The position numbers and the translations under genes were made by a program. A DNA stretch of 64,000 nucleotides from contig NZ_CP113524.1 of NCBI RefSeq assembly GCF_026723765.1, positions 3,395,001-3,459,000 of the forward strand, read 5' to 3'. Shown one piece after another: positions 1 to 8,224 of this stretch. Position 1 is the first letter of the stretch. Each line of letters starts with the position of its first letter. The notes under the pieces are model-generated. The model was not told the DNA's origin. It worked only from the letters and a program-made list of their open reading frames with translations, and did not search any database. This DNA is from Lacrimispora xylanolytica (GTDB lineage Bacteria; Bacillota; Clostridia; Lachnospirales; Lachnospiraceae).

Positions 1-55
1 AGTTTACGTCTTTTGAAGGGGGAAAGTCAATAAAAAATCAGGATTCAGGGAAGAT

Positions 56-1639
56 TTAAGCCTTAGACTCCATATTCACGGTCTCACAGACCTCCTGTAA
101 GAGCTGATGAAGATCCCTCTGGACCATCTCTTCACAAAGGATCACCAGTTTGTCTCCTGCCAAAAAGGAAGTCTCACCTCTCGGAACAAATTCTGCCTCT
201 CCCCGGATTAAGGAAACCAAAAGACAGGTCCTTGGCCACTGAATTTCTGATACCTTTCGCCCCTCTGCTTCACTTCCATGAAAAATCATGCCTTCTACCA
301 GTACCTTTTCTCCTCTGGAGACAAGACCATTCTGGGGATTTAGTCTGGCTAACAAACGGTGTAGCAGCTGATCGTAGACCGGAGCACAGTGTGCCATATC
401 CGGTATCACATAAGCCACAAGAGATACCATGGAAAGCGTCAATAGATGGGAGAAGCTTCCCGTCATCTCACTAATTAAAATAATTCCTGTAATCGGTGCA
501 CGGACAATGGCAGCGAAATAACCAGCCATTCCAAGGATGATGAAATTATCCAAAAGCCCGTCTAAGGAGCCGGTCACCCCTTCGGCAGTCTTATAATATA
601 TGCTGCCAATGATTGCCCCTAAGACCAATAGAGGCAGGAATATCCCTCCTGGGGCACCAGAGCCAAAGCTAATGAGGGAAAAACTGAATTTAAGGATAAA
701 TAAGAGACAGAGTCCTCCTATGACCAATTGATCCGTGGTCAGGTTCTCTACCAGAGGGTGGCCTCCTCCCAATACATAAGGATAGGTAAAACCAAACACT
801 CCGGCTAAGAAAAAGGGAATCAAAAGCCGTATTGTCTGCTTAGGAATTTTCTGAAACACATCCTGTGTCTTAGCCAGACAGGTATTATACACGATTCCAA
901 GGCCACCAAGAAGCACCCCCAATAAAATCACGTGACCATAGCTTCCAAGGGGCATCATACGGGTAATCTGAAAGTTAAAGACTGGCTTTAATCCAAACAC
1001 ATTTCTGGAAACAAAGTCGGCCGTGATAGAAGAAGCCATGGTAGATAGAAGGATTTCCGGTGAGAAATGCTTATGTACCTCTTCCAAAGAGAACAGGACT
1101 CCGGCAATTGGTGCGTTAAACGCTGCGGAAAGACCAGCACTTGCCCCGCAGGTAATCAACAGCTTTTCTTCTGTTTTTCCCCGTCTTATCATACGGGACA
1201 CACCTTTTGCAGACATGGCTCCAAGCTGGATGCTGGGACCCTCTCTTCCCAGTGATAAGCCGCAGCCAATGGCTAAGAGCCCACCTGTCAGCTTTGCTAT
1301 GAGGACCTTCCACCAACAAGGATCAAGCGCCCCGATCATCTCCCCTTCCACCTGGGGAATGCCGCTGCCGGATATGAAAGATTCCCATTTTAATAAGCGG
1401 GAAACTATAAAGGCTGAAAAGAATAAGAAAGCAAACCAGAGCGGTATCATGAAGGTATGAGCTTTTCCATAGGCTAAGAGGAATTGAAGCAGTTTATCTG
1501 CATAGATCAGCAAATATCGAAACAATACCACCACCCCGCCAGAAACCGCTCCTACGAGGATTCCTTCCAGTATTAATTCATAGCGAAAGCTGCGAAATCG
1601 ATGAATGGTATTTTTAACCGAATGGTCGTCTGGCTGCAT
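56..1639 (-). CDS. ClC-family chloride channel / H+-coupled antiporter
   Basis: A polytopic membrane protein of the ClC family that moves chloride or fluoride across the cytoplasmic membrane. The diagnostic ClC motifs are present in order: GSGIPQVEG, GREGPS (with the gating glutamate), and GSGAPGGIF in the second half. The C-terminal 75 residues or so look like a cytosolic TrkA-C (RCK-C) regulatory domain, common in Firmicute ClC proteins. I chose the second in-frame ATG because the AGGAGG site lies only 2 nt from the first ATG (1645) but 8 nt from this one. It is a monocistronic minus-strand gene; whether it is a channel or an exchanger is not decidable here. Confidence 0.9.
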   Translation of the reverse strand: MQPDDHSVKNTIHRFRSFRYELILEGILVGAVSGGVVVLFRYLLIYADKLLQFLLAYGKAHTFMIPLWFAFLFFSAFIVSRLLKWESFISGSGIPQVEGEMIGALDPCWWKVLIAKLTGGLLAIGCGLSLGREGPSIQLGAMSAKGVSRMIRRGKTEEKLLITCGASAGLSAAFNAPIAGVLFSLEEVHKHFSPEILLSTMASSITADFVSRNVFGLKPVFNFQITRMMPLGSYGHVILLGVLLGGLGIVYNTCLAKTQDVFQKIPKQTIRLLIPFFLAGVFGFTYPYVLGGGHPLVENLTTDQLVIGGLCLLFILKFSFSLISFGSGAPGGIFLPLLVLGAIIGSIYYKTAEGVTGSLDGLLDNFIILGMAGYFAAIVRAPITGIILISEMTGSFSHLLTLSMVSLVAYVIPDMAHCAPVYDQLLHRLLARLNPQNGLVSRGEKVLVEGMIFHGSEAEGRKVSEIQWPRTCLLVSLIRGEAEFVPRGETSFLAGDKLVILCEEMVQRDLHQLLQEVCETVNMESKA

Positions 1640-1727
1640 GTTCATATCCTCCTGTTTTTAATAATCAATCTTTATCTGAAATAAACAGTTTCAAATTATA
1701 ACTCTATTATATGTGGTTTGCAAGGAA

Positions 1728-1759
1728 AAGCCTGGTAAAAACAAAAAGAAACCAGGCTT
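1728..1759 (-). terminator. terminator of the HPr-like gene
   Basis: A 9-bp stem (AAGCCTGGT with ACCAGGCTT) lies 50 bp past the stop of the HPr-like gene and, read on the minus strand, is followed by a short T-rich stretch. A second small hairpin (CTTGTAT / ATACAAG) sits between it and the gene. Confidence 0.55.
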
Positions 1760-1808
1760 GTATCGTAAAAAATACAAGTCTGATTTCGTACCTTATTACA
1801 TAGAAGAA

Positions 1809-2030
1809 TTAAGCAGCACGCCCAACCAGCTCCTCTGGAGATGCGGTTTCGTTATGGCAAACGATTTCTACCTGCCGCCCAATTCCTATAATCATGACTC
1901 CCATCAGGGATTTTCCATCAATGACTAATTGATTGCATATCACATCTACCTCATAGCTGCATTTCTCGGCTCTCACCACAAATGCAACCAATTCTTCTAC
2001 GGTAGTAAATGTGTGCTTTATATTCCTCAC
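1809..2030 (-). CDS. HPr-like (Crh-like) protein lacking the phospho-histidine
   Basis: A 73-residue protein of the HPr fold. The second half carries the regulatory serine motif KSLMGVM (Ser41, equivalent to HPr Ser46) followed by a typical IGI strand. The segment that should hold the I-H-A-R-P active-site loop is replaced by TTVEELVAF, with no histidine at the phosphotransfer position, so phosphorelay from enzyme I is not expected. By analogy with Crh it could be a regulatory HPr paralogue acted on by HPr kinase; that is inference. The start is GTG, with GAGGTG about 8 nt upstream. A terminator follows on the minus strand. Confidence 0.75.
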   Translation of the reverse strand: MRNIKHTFTTVEELVAFVVRAEKCSYEVDVICNQLVIDGKSLMGVMIIGIGRQVEIVCHNETASPEELVGRAA

Positions 2031-2307
2031 TCCTACACCTCTTCCATGAATTTCTTTGGTTTTATATTCATATTTAACAAAATTTTCTGGATTTTATTTA
2101 TTATTTATGCAGTTTTTTCTAATCTCAATCCTATTATTTCCATTGTATAAAACCTTATTCTGTTAAAATGCATTTATTTCACGAAAAACACTACACAAAC
2201 CCGACATTATCGTGTATAATCGTATCGTTCGCATTTTTATGGTATGATGTTAAGAAGTAAAATGGGAATGATTTTATAGAATAAAATGAAATTTATTTAT
2301 ATTATAT

Positions 2308-2393
2308 GGAAGCGTATCGAAGTGGTCATAACGAGCCGCACTCGAAATGCGGTTGTCCGCAAGGGCACGTGGGTTCGAATCCCACCGCTTCCG
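2308..2393 (+). tRNA. tRNA-Ser (anticodon CGA)
   Basis: An 86-nt cloverleaf. The acceptor stem pairs GGAAGCG (2308-2314) with CGCTTCC (2386-2392) and G2393 is the discriminator base. The anticodon stem CCGCA/TGCGG encloses the loop CTCGAAA, giving anticodon CGA for UCG codons. A long variable arm and a GTGGGTTCGAATCCCAC T arm are present, as expected for a serine tRNA. CCA is not encoded. Confidence 0.93.
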
Positions 2394-2402
2394 TCATCGA
2401 CA

Positions 2403-2432
2403 AAGCCTGTAATCAAACTCGATTACAGGCTT
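2403..2432 (+). terminator. hairpin after tRNA-Ser
   Basis: A perfect 12-bp inverted repeat (AAGCCTGTAATC / GATTACAGGCTT) with a 6-nt loop starts 10 nt after the tRNA. The following sequence is only weakly T-rich, so it may act as a terminator or a processing signal. Confidence 0.55.
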
Positions 2433-2593
2433 ATCCTATTTCTGTGGAGTTAACTAATCGTACCGGCTGGGCTCGTATCTAAAGGCTGATTGGATTGCCC
2501 TTTTCCATTGTCACACAAAATCAAACATACATACGCCCATATACCCATCCACTGTCTCTTAAACGGTACTGCCGATGCAGGCAAAGCCTCCAG

Positions 2594-3028
2594 CTATGGT
2601 TCCATTTTCTGCTTTTCTGCGTTTAAGCTGGTTATCCTTTTGCACATCATGGAAAAGGCGTGTACTTCTTCCTCTGTTAATGCTTCTTCAATCAGGTTCA
2701 TGATTTCGTTTCCAAAGTCCTCAACACGGTCTAAAAAAGCTTTTCCTTCTTTGGTAAGTACAATATGGTAAGAGCGGCGGTCACTGGTCTGCCTTTCCTG
2801 AGTAATATAATTCTTTTCCAGCAAACGCTTTGTTAATTTTGAAATGCCAGACTGTGAGATACCTCTCATCTCAGCAAGTTCTTTCGTGGTTTTTTGCCCT
2901 TGCTTATTCAGTGTATCCAGTATATAGTATTGTGCCGTTGAAACACCTTCCACATTGAACCGATTGGAATCTGATACAATCATGCATTGAAAGGGAACAT
3001 AACTTTCCTCTAATTCTTTTTTTGCCAT
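2594..3028 (-). CDS. MarR-family transcriptional regulator
   Basis: A 144-residue winged-helix protein. The recognition helix region reads ISQSGISKLTKRL and the wing contains DRRSYHIVLT, both typical of MarR. It lies 12 bp downstream of the UvrA-like ABC gene on the same strand, so the two are almost certainly cotranscribed and this protein probably represses the pair through the palindrome at 5329-5352. The ligand is unknown. Its RBS (GGAGGTTG) sits in the short intergenic gap. Confidence 0.88.
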   Translation of the reverse strand: MAKKELEESYVPFQCMIVSDSNRFNVEGVSTAQYYILDTLNKQGQKTTKELAEMRGISQSGISKLTKRLLEKNYITQERQTSDRRSYHIVLTKEGKAFLDRVEDFGNEIMNLIEEALTEEEVHAFSMMCKRITSLNAEKQKMEP

Positions 3029-3040
3029 TAAGTCAACCTC

Positions 3041-5302
3041 CTAATTTTCATTGATATACTTTTTCAAATGCGTTCCAGTCAGAGAATCTGGACAGTGAAC
3101 CAGATCCTTAGGTAATCCTGTAAACATAATCTTACCACCATTCTGTCCTGCATAGGGGCCTATGTCAATCACCCAATCTGCTTCACAAATAATATCCAAA
3201 TTGTGTTCTATGACAATAAGAGTGGAATTTTGTTCTACAAGGCGATTCATTACACCTATTAGTTGTTTTATATCTGCCATATGAAGGCCTGTTGACGGTT
3301 CGTCTAAGACATAAATCTGACCAACGTTTTCAAGCTCGGAAGCAAGTTTCATTCGCTGTAATTCACCACCTGAAAGGGTGCTTAATGGTTGTCCCAAAGA
3401 AAGATACGTGATACCAACGTCTGATAGTCGTTTTAAAACCGTTACGATTTCTTTTTCCTGAAAAAATTCAAGAGCTTCTGTGACCGTCATCTTAAGAACA
3501 TCGGATATATTTTTTCCTCTTAGCTCATAGGCAAGCACTTCGTCCGTATAACGGTTTCCGTGACATTCTTCGCATACTGTAACAATTGTGTCCATAAACG
3601 CCAAATCTGTATAAGTAACTCCCAGACCTTTACAGGCAGGGCAGGCACCCTTTGAATTGAAACTAAATAGGGAGGGGCTTACATCGTTCCTCTTGGCAAA
3701 TAATTTTCTGATCATATCAAAGATACCTGTAAAGGTTGCAATGTTGGAGCGTTTTGAAGCTTGTATTCCTTTCTGGTCAATAAAAACAGTTTCTGGATAA
3801 AACCGTGGCAATACTCCATGAATAAGCGTACTTTTTCCTGAACCGGCAACTCCGGTTACAACAGTCATTACTCCTTTGGGTATCTCAACTGATAAATTCT
3901 TTAGATTATGCATGGCTGCATTTTGAATGGAAAGGGAACCTTTCGGGGTACGAGTTTCCGGTTTTAGCTTGGGAATGTGGGATAAGTATTTCCCCGTAAG
4001 AGTGCCCGAAGTCTTTAGTCCATCTAAATTTCCCTGATATACAACTTCCCCACCGCGGGTTCCAGCACCTGGTCCCATATCAATAATATGGTCTGCAATT
4101 TTTATCATGTCTGGGTCATGCTCTACGATGAGAACGGTGTTCCCTTTGTCACGCAGCAATCTCATAAGCTCATTCATTTTACTTATGTCATGAGGGTGAA
4201 GCCCGATACTCGGTTCGTCAAAGATGTAAGTGAGGTCAGTCAAACTACTGCCCAGCTGACTAACCATTTTAATTCTCTGAGACTCCCCGCCTGAAAGTGT
4301 AGATGTTTCTCTGCTTAAGCTTAAATAGCCAAGCCCTATGGATACCATGTGATTCATCCGATTCACAAGCTCTGAAACAATGGTAGCGGCTACGGGAGCA
4401 TGAACGGACTGGACAAAATCAAGAAGCTCATTCATCTGCATCTCCCCGCACTCCCCGATATTTTTACCGTTTACTTTACAAGACAGCACCTTATCATTTA
4501 AACGGGTTCCGTGACAGTGGGGGCAATCCTGTTTTACAACAAATGATTCTATTTCTTTTCCGTATCTGACTTTTTCGCCATCTTCTTTTTTAAGAAAGCT
4601 CCGCTCAATGCGGAGAATCAGACCCTCATATAATGAGGTTTTATGCCATTCTGGTGTGGGATTCTTAATCTTGATTCCATCTGCGTAAAGTAACAGTTCC
4701 AGCTCCTCGGCCGAATAATCTTTCAATTTTTTATCGTTATCAAAAAAGCCTGAATGAATATAACGGGTCAATCGCCAACCGCCAGGTTCAAAGGTTGGAA
4801 AACGGATAGCTCCCTGATTTAAGGATTTATTCTTATCCAACAGTCTTTCCAGATCAATGGTTTCAATTTTCCCCAAGCCCTCGCAATGTTCACACATTCC
4901 GGACGGATTGTTAAAGGAAAAAACATCGGAATAACCGACAAATGGCTCTCCAATTCTGGAAAACAATAAACGTAATACAGAATAAATATCGGTAATTGTC
5001 CCAACCGTTGACCGGGAATTACCGCCTAATCTTTTTTGATTGATGATAAAGGCAACAGACAAATTTTCAATGGTATCCACATCAGGCTTTCCGTAATGTG
5101 GCAAGCGGTGACGGATAAAACTGGTGTAGGTCTCATTCAGTTGTCTTTGCGATTCTGCCGCTATTGTATCAAAGACCAAAGATGATTTTCCCGACCCGGA
5201 AACACCTGTAAAAACCGTAATTTCTTTTTTGGGTATCAGAACATTTATATTTTTTAAATTTCGCTCCCTTGCACCTGATACCTTGATGTAGTGATCATAC
5301 AT
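3041..5302 (-). CDS. UvrA-like ABC ATPase (short, drug-resistance type)
   Basis: A 753-residue twin-ATPase protein of the UvrA family. Two Walker A motifs (GVSGSGKSS near the N-terminus and GVAGSGKST in the second half), two signature motifs (LSGGESQR, LSGGELQR) and two DEPSIGLH/DEPSTGLH Walker B regions are visible, together with CxxC zinc pairs (CEHC, CPHC, CPAC, CEEC). It is about 190 residues shorter than housekeeping UvrA (about 940) and seems to lack much of the inserted UvrB/DNA-binding region. Short UvrA paralogues such as Streptomyces DrrC are linked to resistance to DNA-binding drugs. Cotranscription with a MarR regulator supports such a role, by inference. Confidence 0.88.
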   Translation of the reverse strand: MYDHYIKVSGARERNLKNINVLIPKKEITVFTGVSGSGKSSLVFDTIAAESQRQLNETYTSFIRHRLPHYGKPDVDTIENLSVAFIINQKRLGGNSRSTVGTITDIYSVLRLLFSRIGEPFVGYSDVFSFNNPSGMCEHCEGLGKIETIDLERLLDKNKSLNQGAIRFPTFEPGGWRLTRYIHSGFFDNDKKLKDYSAEELELLLYADGIKIKNPTPEWHKTSLYEGLILRIERSFLKKEDGEKVRYGKEIESFVVKQDCPHCHGTRLNDKVLSCKVNGKNIGECGEMQMNELLDFVQSVHAPVAATIVSELVNRMNHMVSIGLGYLSLSRETSTLSGGESQRIKMVSQLGSSLTDLTYIFDEPSIGLHPHDISKMNELMRLLRDKGNTVLIVEHDPDMIKIADHIIDMGPGAGTRGGEVVYQGNLDGLKTSGTLTGKYLSHIPKLKPETRTPKGSLSIQNAAMHNLKNLSVEIPKGVMTVVTGVAGSGKSTLIHGVLPRFYPETVFIDQKGIQASKRSNIATFTGIFDMIRKLFAKRNDVSPSLFSFNSKGACPACKGLGVTYTDLAFMDTIVTVCEECHGNRYTDEVLAYELRGKNISDVLKMTVTEALEFFQEKEIVTVLKRLSDVGITYLSLGQPLSTLSGGELQRMKLASELENVGQIYVLDEPSTGLHMADIKQLIGVMNRLVEQNSTLIVIEHNLDIICEADWVIDIGPYAGQNGGKIMFTGLPKDLVHCPDSLTGTHLKKYINEN

Positions 5303-5328
5303 ATTTTTCCCTCGTTTTTATATGATAC

Positions 5329-5383
5329 AGTTAATATATGAGTAGGTTAACTATATATTATCACTATTTTTATTTCTATGCAA
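5329..5383 (-). promoter_or_regulatory. promoter and operator of the uvrA-like/marR operon
   Basis: On the minus strand TTGCAT (5378-5383) and TAATAT (5355-5360) are separated by 17 bp. Just downstream, overlapping the expected start of transcription, AGTTAA (5329-5334) and TTAACT (5347-5352) form an inverted repeat with a 12-bp spacer, a plausible site for the MarR protein of the same operon. Confidence 0.55.
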
Positions 5384-5422
5384 TGACTGTAGTCGAATTT
5401 AGTAAATAGCATATCCACGAAC

Positions 5423-5461
5423 AACACCCCCACGCAAACCATAGGTTCACGCGGGGGTGTT
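5423..5461 (-). terminator. hairpin between cat and the UvrA-like operon
   Basis: AACACCCCC (5423-5431) pairs with GGGGGTGTT (5453-5461). It lies just past the stop of cat and is a GC-rich stable hairpin, but no good T run follows on the minus strand, so terminator strength is uncertain. Confidence 0.45.
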
Positions 5462-5478
5462 AAGATAATCTTTGAAAA

Positions 5479-6135
5479 TTACTTATAGAGCCAATCGTTA
5501 TAATTGTCTGCCAATTCTTGCAGCGCATTGATAAATCGCCCTACATGAAATCCATCACATACGGAATGATGTACTTGTACTGCTAATGGTATCAAAATCC
5601 TTTTATCCTGCTCGATAAACTTGCCAATCGTAAAAATAGGGGGCAGATAGCAGCCATCTGAGTATACATTTAAGTTAAATCCCGTAAAACTCGTCCAGGG
5701 CAAGCATGATATATTGAAAGTATTAAGTGGTCCATCAGGTTTCGGCATTAGATTCGTGGCACTTGAATAACAGACCATATCAGAGATACAGTGTTCATAA
5801 AATGTAATAAAAGAAGTGCTATACATCGTCCATATGCTTGAAAATGTTTCTTTTTCTTTATTGAAAATGGTGTAGCTCGGATTGAGCTCATCCCAAACCC
5901 CTAAATTACCATCAGCATCAACATTCATACGAAACTCCTGATACTGATTCACAATTGTTGTAAGCATATAGATCTGCGCCGGATATATTTTTTTGTCCAT
6001 ACGTTTTAATGCAGTTCTCAAACCGGTTATATCAATATTAGCGGTTAAACTATAAGTGCAACGTAACCCGTGCATATAATGATTATAATATTCTTTACGT
6101 GGCCAATTACTTAAATCGATCAAATGAAAGCTCAT
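5479..6135 (-). CDS. cat: type A chloramphenicol O-acetyltransferase
   Basis: A cytosolic 218-residue enzyme that acetylates chloramphenicol from acetyl-CoA. The catalytic motif HHSVCDG (active-site histidine near residue 188) and the N-terminal pattern FHLIDLSNWPRKEYY match classical trimeric CAT, and the length is normal for the family. The start is placed at the second methionine, which has GGAG 8 nt upstream and gives the usual CAT N-terminus; an upstream ATG at 6156 would add seven residues. The gene is preceded by a good promoter and a short leader ORF, suggesting drug-inducible expression. Acetylation of other drugs cannot be excluded, because some family members (for example virginiamycin-type variants) differ. 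Confidence 0.93.
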   Translation of the reverse strand: MSFHLIDLSNWPRKEYYNHYMHGLRCTYSLTANIDITGLRTALKRMDKKIYPAQIYMLTTIVNQYQEFRMNVDADGNLGVWDELNPSYTIFNKEKETFSSIWTMYSTSFITFYEHCISDMVCYSSATNLMPKPDGPLNTFNISCLPWTSFTGFNLNVYSDGCYLPPIFTIGKFIEQDKRILIPLAVQVHHSVCDGFHVGRFINALQELADNYNDWLYK

Positions 6136-6176
6136 GATTATTCTCCGTAATTTCATTTATTTTAACGTGCAAAAGC

Positions 6177-6212
6177 TCATGCCATGCACGATAAAGAAAT
6201 TGTTGATACCAT
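6177..6212 (-). CDS. possible 11-residue cat leader peptide
   Basis: A short ORF (MVSTISLSCMA) lies in the cat 5' UTR about 40 nt upstream of the cat start, with AGAGAGGA about 10 nt before its ATG. An inverted repeat CGTGCA/TGCACG (6166-6171 and 6185-6190) spans its 3' end. The layout resembles translational-attenuation leaders of inducible cat genes, although the hairpin as drawn does not cover the cat RBS. Confidence 0.4.
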   Translation of the reverse strand: MVSTISLSCMA

Positions 6213-6250
6213 TGTTTATACATTCCTCTCTCTTTATACTATAACAATAA

Positions 6251-6279
6251 ATTATACTGCATTCGTTCGTATATCACAA
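6251..6279 (-). promoter_or_regulatory. cat promoter
   Basis: On the minus strand TTGTGA (6274-6279) and TATAAT (6251-6256) are separated by exactly 17 bp, placing transcription start near 6244 and giving a 5' UTR of about 110 nt that contains the short leader ORF. Confidence 0.6.
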
Positions 6280-6286
6280 GGCTAAT

Positions 6287-6321
6287 GATTCGCCAAAGTA
6301 CAGTATGCGCTTTGGCGAATC
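6287..6321. terminator. orphan 12-bp hairpin
   Basis: GATTCGCCAAAG (6287-6298) pairs perfectly with CTTTGGCGAATC (6310-6321), followed on the plus strand by GTTTT. No gene obviously ends here. It insulates the cat promoter from the PTS side. The rest of 6322-6627 shows nothing I can identify. Confidence 0.4.
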
Positions 6322-6627
6322 GTTTTAAGGCTATTGGTCAGACTATAAAGGGAGCTTTAATAAAAAAGGTTATCTGCGAGGGCTCGTAAGTTTTAATGCT
6401 GCCGTTACAGACATAATTGTCACCTAATATCTTGATTTTACAAGACTTTGGGCTTTTTTTATTTGTTAAGCACATTTGCAGCTATACGTTCAAAATTTAA
6501 TTTTAACTAATTTAATAAAAGCAGTATATTTTAATGACAACGTTAATAAAATGGATCAAACATTGAAGTTTCCAGGCATAATATGTGCAATGAGTATGAA
6601 TAATTCCGTTTATGCACAATTAAATTG

Positions 6628-6656
6628 TTGACTTTTTACAAAAGAGCTGATATGCT
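6628..6656 (+). promoter_or_regulatory. promoter of the PTS operon
   Basis: TTGACT (6628-6633) and TATGCT (6651-6656) with a 17-bp spacer. Transcription would start near 6663, just upstream of the RAT element. Confidence 0.65.
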
Positions 6657-6678
6657 AAAAAAAAGTTAATATTGTAAT

Positions 6679-6706
6679 GGGTTGTTACTGACAAGCAGGC
6701 AAAACC
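6679..6706 (+). promoter_or_regulatory. RAT (ribonucleic antiterminator) site
   Basis: The segment begins GGGTTGTTACTG and ends GCAGGCAAAACC, which matches the BglG/LicT family RAT consensus as I know it. Its 3' end overlaps the left arm of the following terminator, so RAT and terminator are mutually exclusive structures. Binding of the antiterminator encoded immediately downstream would allow read-through. Confidence 0.85.
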
Positions 6707-6760
6707 AATTTTAATTTAGAAAACAGAATTCTATTTTCTAAATTAAGATTGGTTTTTTTT
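6703..6760 (+). terminator. leader terminator controlled by the RAT
   Basis: A 21-bp stem (6703-6723 with 6734-6754, one G-U pair) followed by a run of eight T residues. It would stop transcription before the antiterminator gene unless the RAT is stabilised. Confidence 0.88.
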
Positions 6761-6777
6761 ATTCACAGGTGGGGTTT

Positions 6778-7605
6778 ATGAAAATTGATAAGATTATTAA
6801 CAATAACATTGTAAGCGCACTGGATATTGATGGAAAAGAAGTAATTGTCATTGGCAAGGGAATTGGATTCGGTACAAAACCTGGGAAAGCCATTGCGGAA
6901 GATAAGGTTAGCAAGGTGTATCACCTAGACAACCAGAACAGTATGGATAAATTTAAGGAACTTCTTGTAAATTTACCACTGGAGCATCTTCAGGTGTCTA
7001 CCGAAATCATCAATTATGCAAAAAGTGTTTTAAACAGAAGCCTGAATCAAAATATTTACATTACACTGACGGATCACATTAATTTTGCTATCCATCGGTT
7101 TAAAAAGAACATTGAGTTTTCCAACCCTCTCATTCATGAAATAAAGACCTTTTATAAAGAGGAATATCTGATTGGAGAATATGCAATCGCTTTAATTGAA
7201 CGGAAGGTCGGAGTCAAGTTACCAGTGGATGAAGCGGGATCGATTGCTCTTCATATCGTAAATGCGGAGCTCAATAGTGCCATGCGGGATACCATTGGGA
7301 TCACCAATTTAATCGGAGGTGCGGTGAAACTTGTGAAAGAGCATTTTTCCAGAGAACTGAATGAGGCATCCCTTAATTATCAGCAGTTTATCAGCCATCT
7401 GAGGTTTCTCTCTCAGAGAATTGTTACCAAAGATCCTATCAACTATTTGGATGAGAGATTTAGCCATGCAATCGCTCAGATGTACCCGGCTGAATATGAG
7501 TGCAGTCTTAAAGTCAGGAATTATATCTTTGAAACATTTCATTATCAGTTAGCAGATGAGGAGATTGCATGTCTGGCAATTCACATCAAAAGATTAGGAG
7601 TTTAA
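6778..7605 (+). CDS. BglG/LicT-family transcriptional antiterminator
   Basis: An RNA-binding antiterminator of 275 residues. Residues 1-55 form the CAT RNA-binding domain (KIINNNIVSALD, GKGIGFGTKPG), followed by two PTS regulation domains whose phosphorylatable histidines lie in DHINFAIHR, ALHIVNAE, SHLRFLSQR and AIHIKRLGV. It should bind the RAT just upstream and relieve termination when the cognate EII is dephosphorylated by sugar uptake. The ATG at 6778 is chosen over a GTG at 6769 because AGGTGG precedes it properly. It leads an operon with EIIA and EIICB, so it is both autoregulated and their activator. Confidence 0.93.
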   Translation: MKIDKIINNNIVSALDIDGKEVIVIGKGIGFGTKPGKAIAEDKVSKVYHLDNQNSMDKFKELLVNLPLEHLQVSTEIINYAKSVLNRSLNQNIYITLTDHINFAIHRFKKNIEFSNPLIHEIKTFYKEEYLIGEYAIALIERKVGVKLPVDEAGSIALHIVNAELNSAMRDTIGITNLIGGAVKLVKEHFSRELNEASLNYQQFISHLRFLSQRIVTKDPINYLDERFSHAIAQMYPAEYECSLKVRNYIFETFHYQLADEEIACLAIHIKRLGV

Positions 7606-7621
7606 CAGGAGGACAATTTGT

Positions 7622-8113
7622 ATGTTTGATTCATGGAAAAAGCTCTTTATAGGCGACGAAAAAGAAAGAGATAAGGTATTGGCGCCTGTGGAGGGAAAGG
7701 TGGTTCCTCTAAGCGAAGTCAATGACCCTGCCTTTAGTCAGGAAATTCTGGGGAAAGGCGTCGCTATCATTCCGGAAAGAGGAAGAATTGTGGCACCGTT
7801 TGACGGCGTTGTTTCAGTTATGTTTGAGACAAAACATGCAGTCAGCGTTACATCAGAACATGGCACAGAAGTAATTATCCATGTGGGATTAGATACGGTT
7901 CGTCTAAAAGGAAGCTATTATACTTCTTTTAAAAATCAGGGGGACCATGTGAAACAAGGAGATCTTCTCCTGGAGTTTGACAGAAAGGCAATCAAAGAGG
8001 CTGGTTATGATTTGATAACGCCTGTTATTGTCTGCAATCCTTCGTGCTATCCCGATATGGTATGCCATAGTGGGAGGCAGGTAAATGAGCTGGAACCGAT
8101 CATTGATTTATAG
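7622..8113 (+). CDS. PTS EIIA component, glucose family
   Basis: A 163-residue single-domain EIIA of the glucose (Crr) type. It carries the phosphoryl-accepting histidine in EVIIHVGLD (His87) and the supporting histidine in ETKHAVSV (His72). It transfers phosphate from HPr to the EIIB domain encoded next. It lies 16 bp after the antiterminator gene and has an AGGAGG site. As a free-standing EIIA it may also serve other EIICB proteins. Confidence 0.93.
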   Translation: MFDSWKKLFIGDEKERDKVLAPVEGKVVPLSEVNDPAFSQEILGKGVAIIPERGRIVAPFDGVVSVMFETKHAVSVTSEHGTEVIIHVGLDTVRLKGSYYTSFKNQGDHVKQGDLLLEFDRKAIKEAGYDLITPVIVCNPSCYPDMVCHSGRQVNELEPIIDL

Positions 8114-8224
8114 ACAGAGGAGAATTTGTTGAATGAAAAGGTTTTTATGGGGTGAAATCTAAACCTGCATTCATGCAGGAGTGGATAAAAAATGTCCGGG
8201 AGGACAGAGGAAGGGAGTTACTTT

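Noticed and set aside
3041-5302. Housekeeping excinuclease subunit UvrA
   Set aside because: It is nearly 200 residues too short, is paired with a MarR regulator and has no uvrB nearby.
6530-6550. Catabolite-responsive element (cre) near the PTS promoter
   Set aside because: ATGACAACGTTAATA departs from the consensus at a key position and the distance from the promoter is large.
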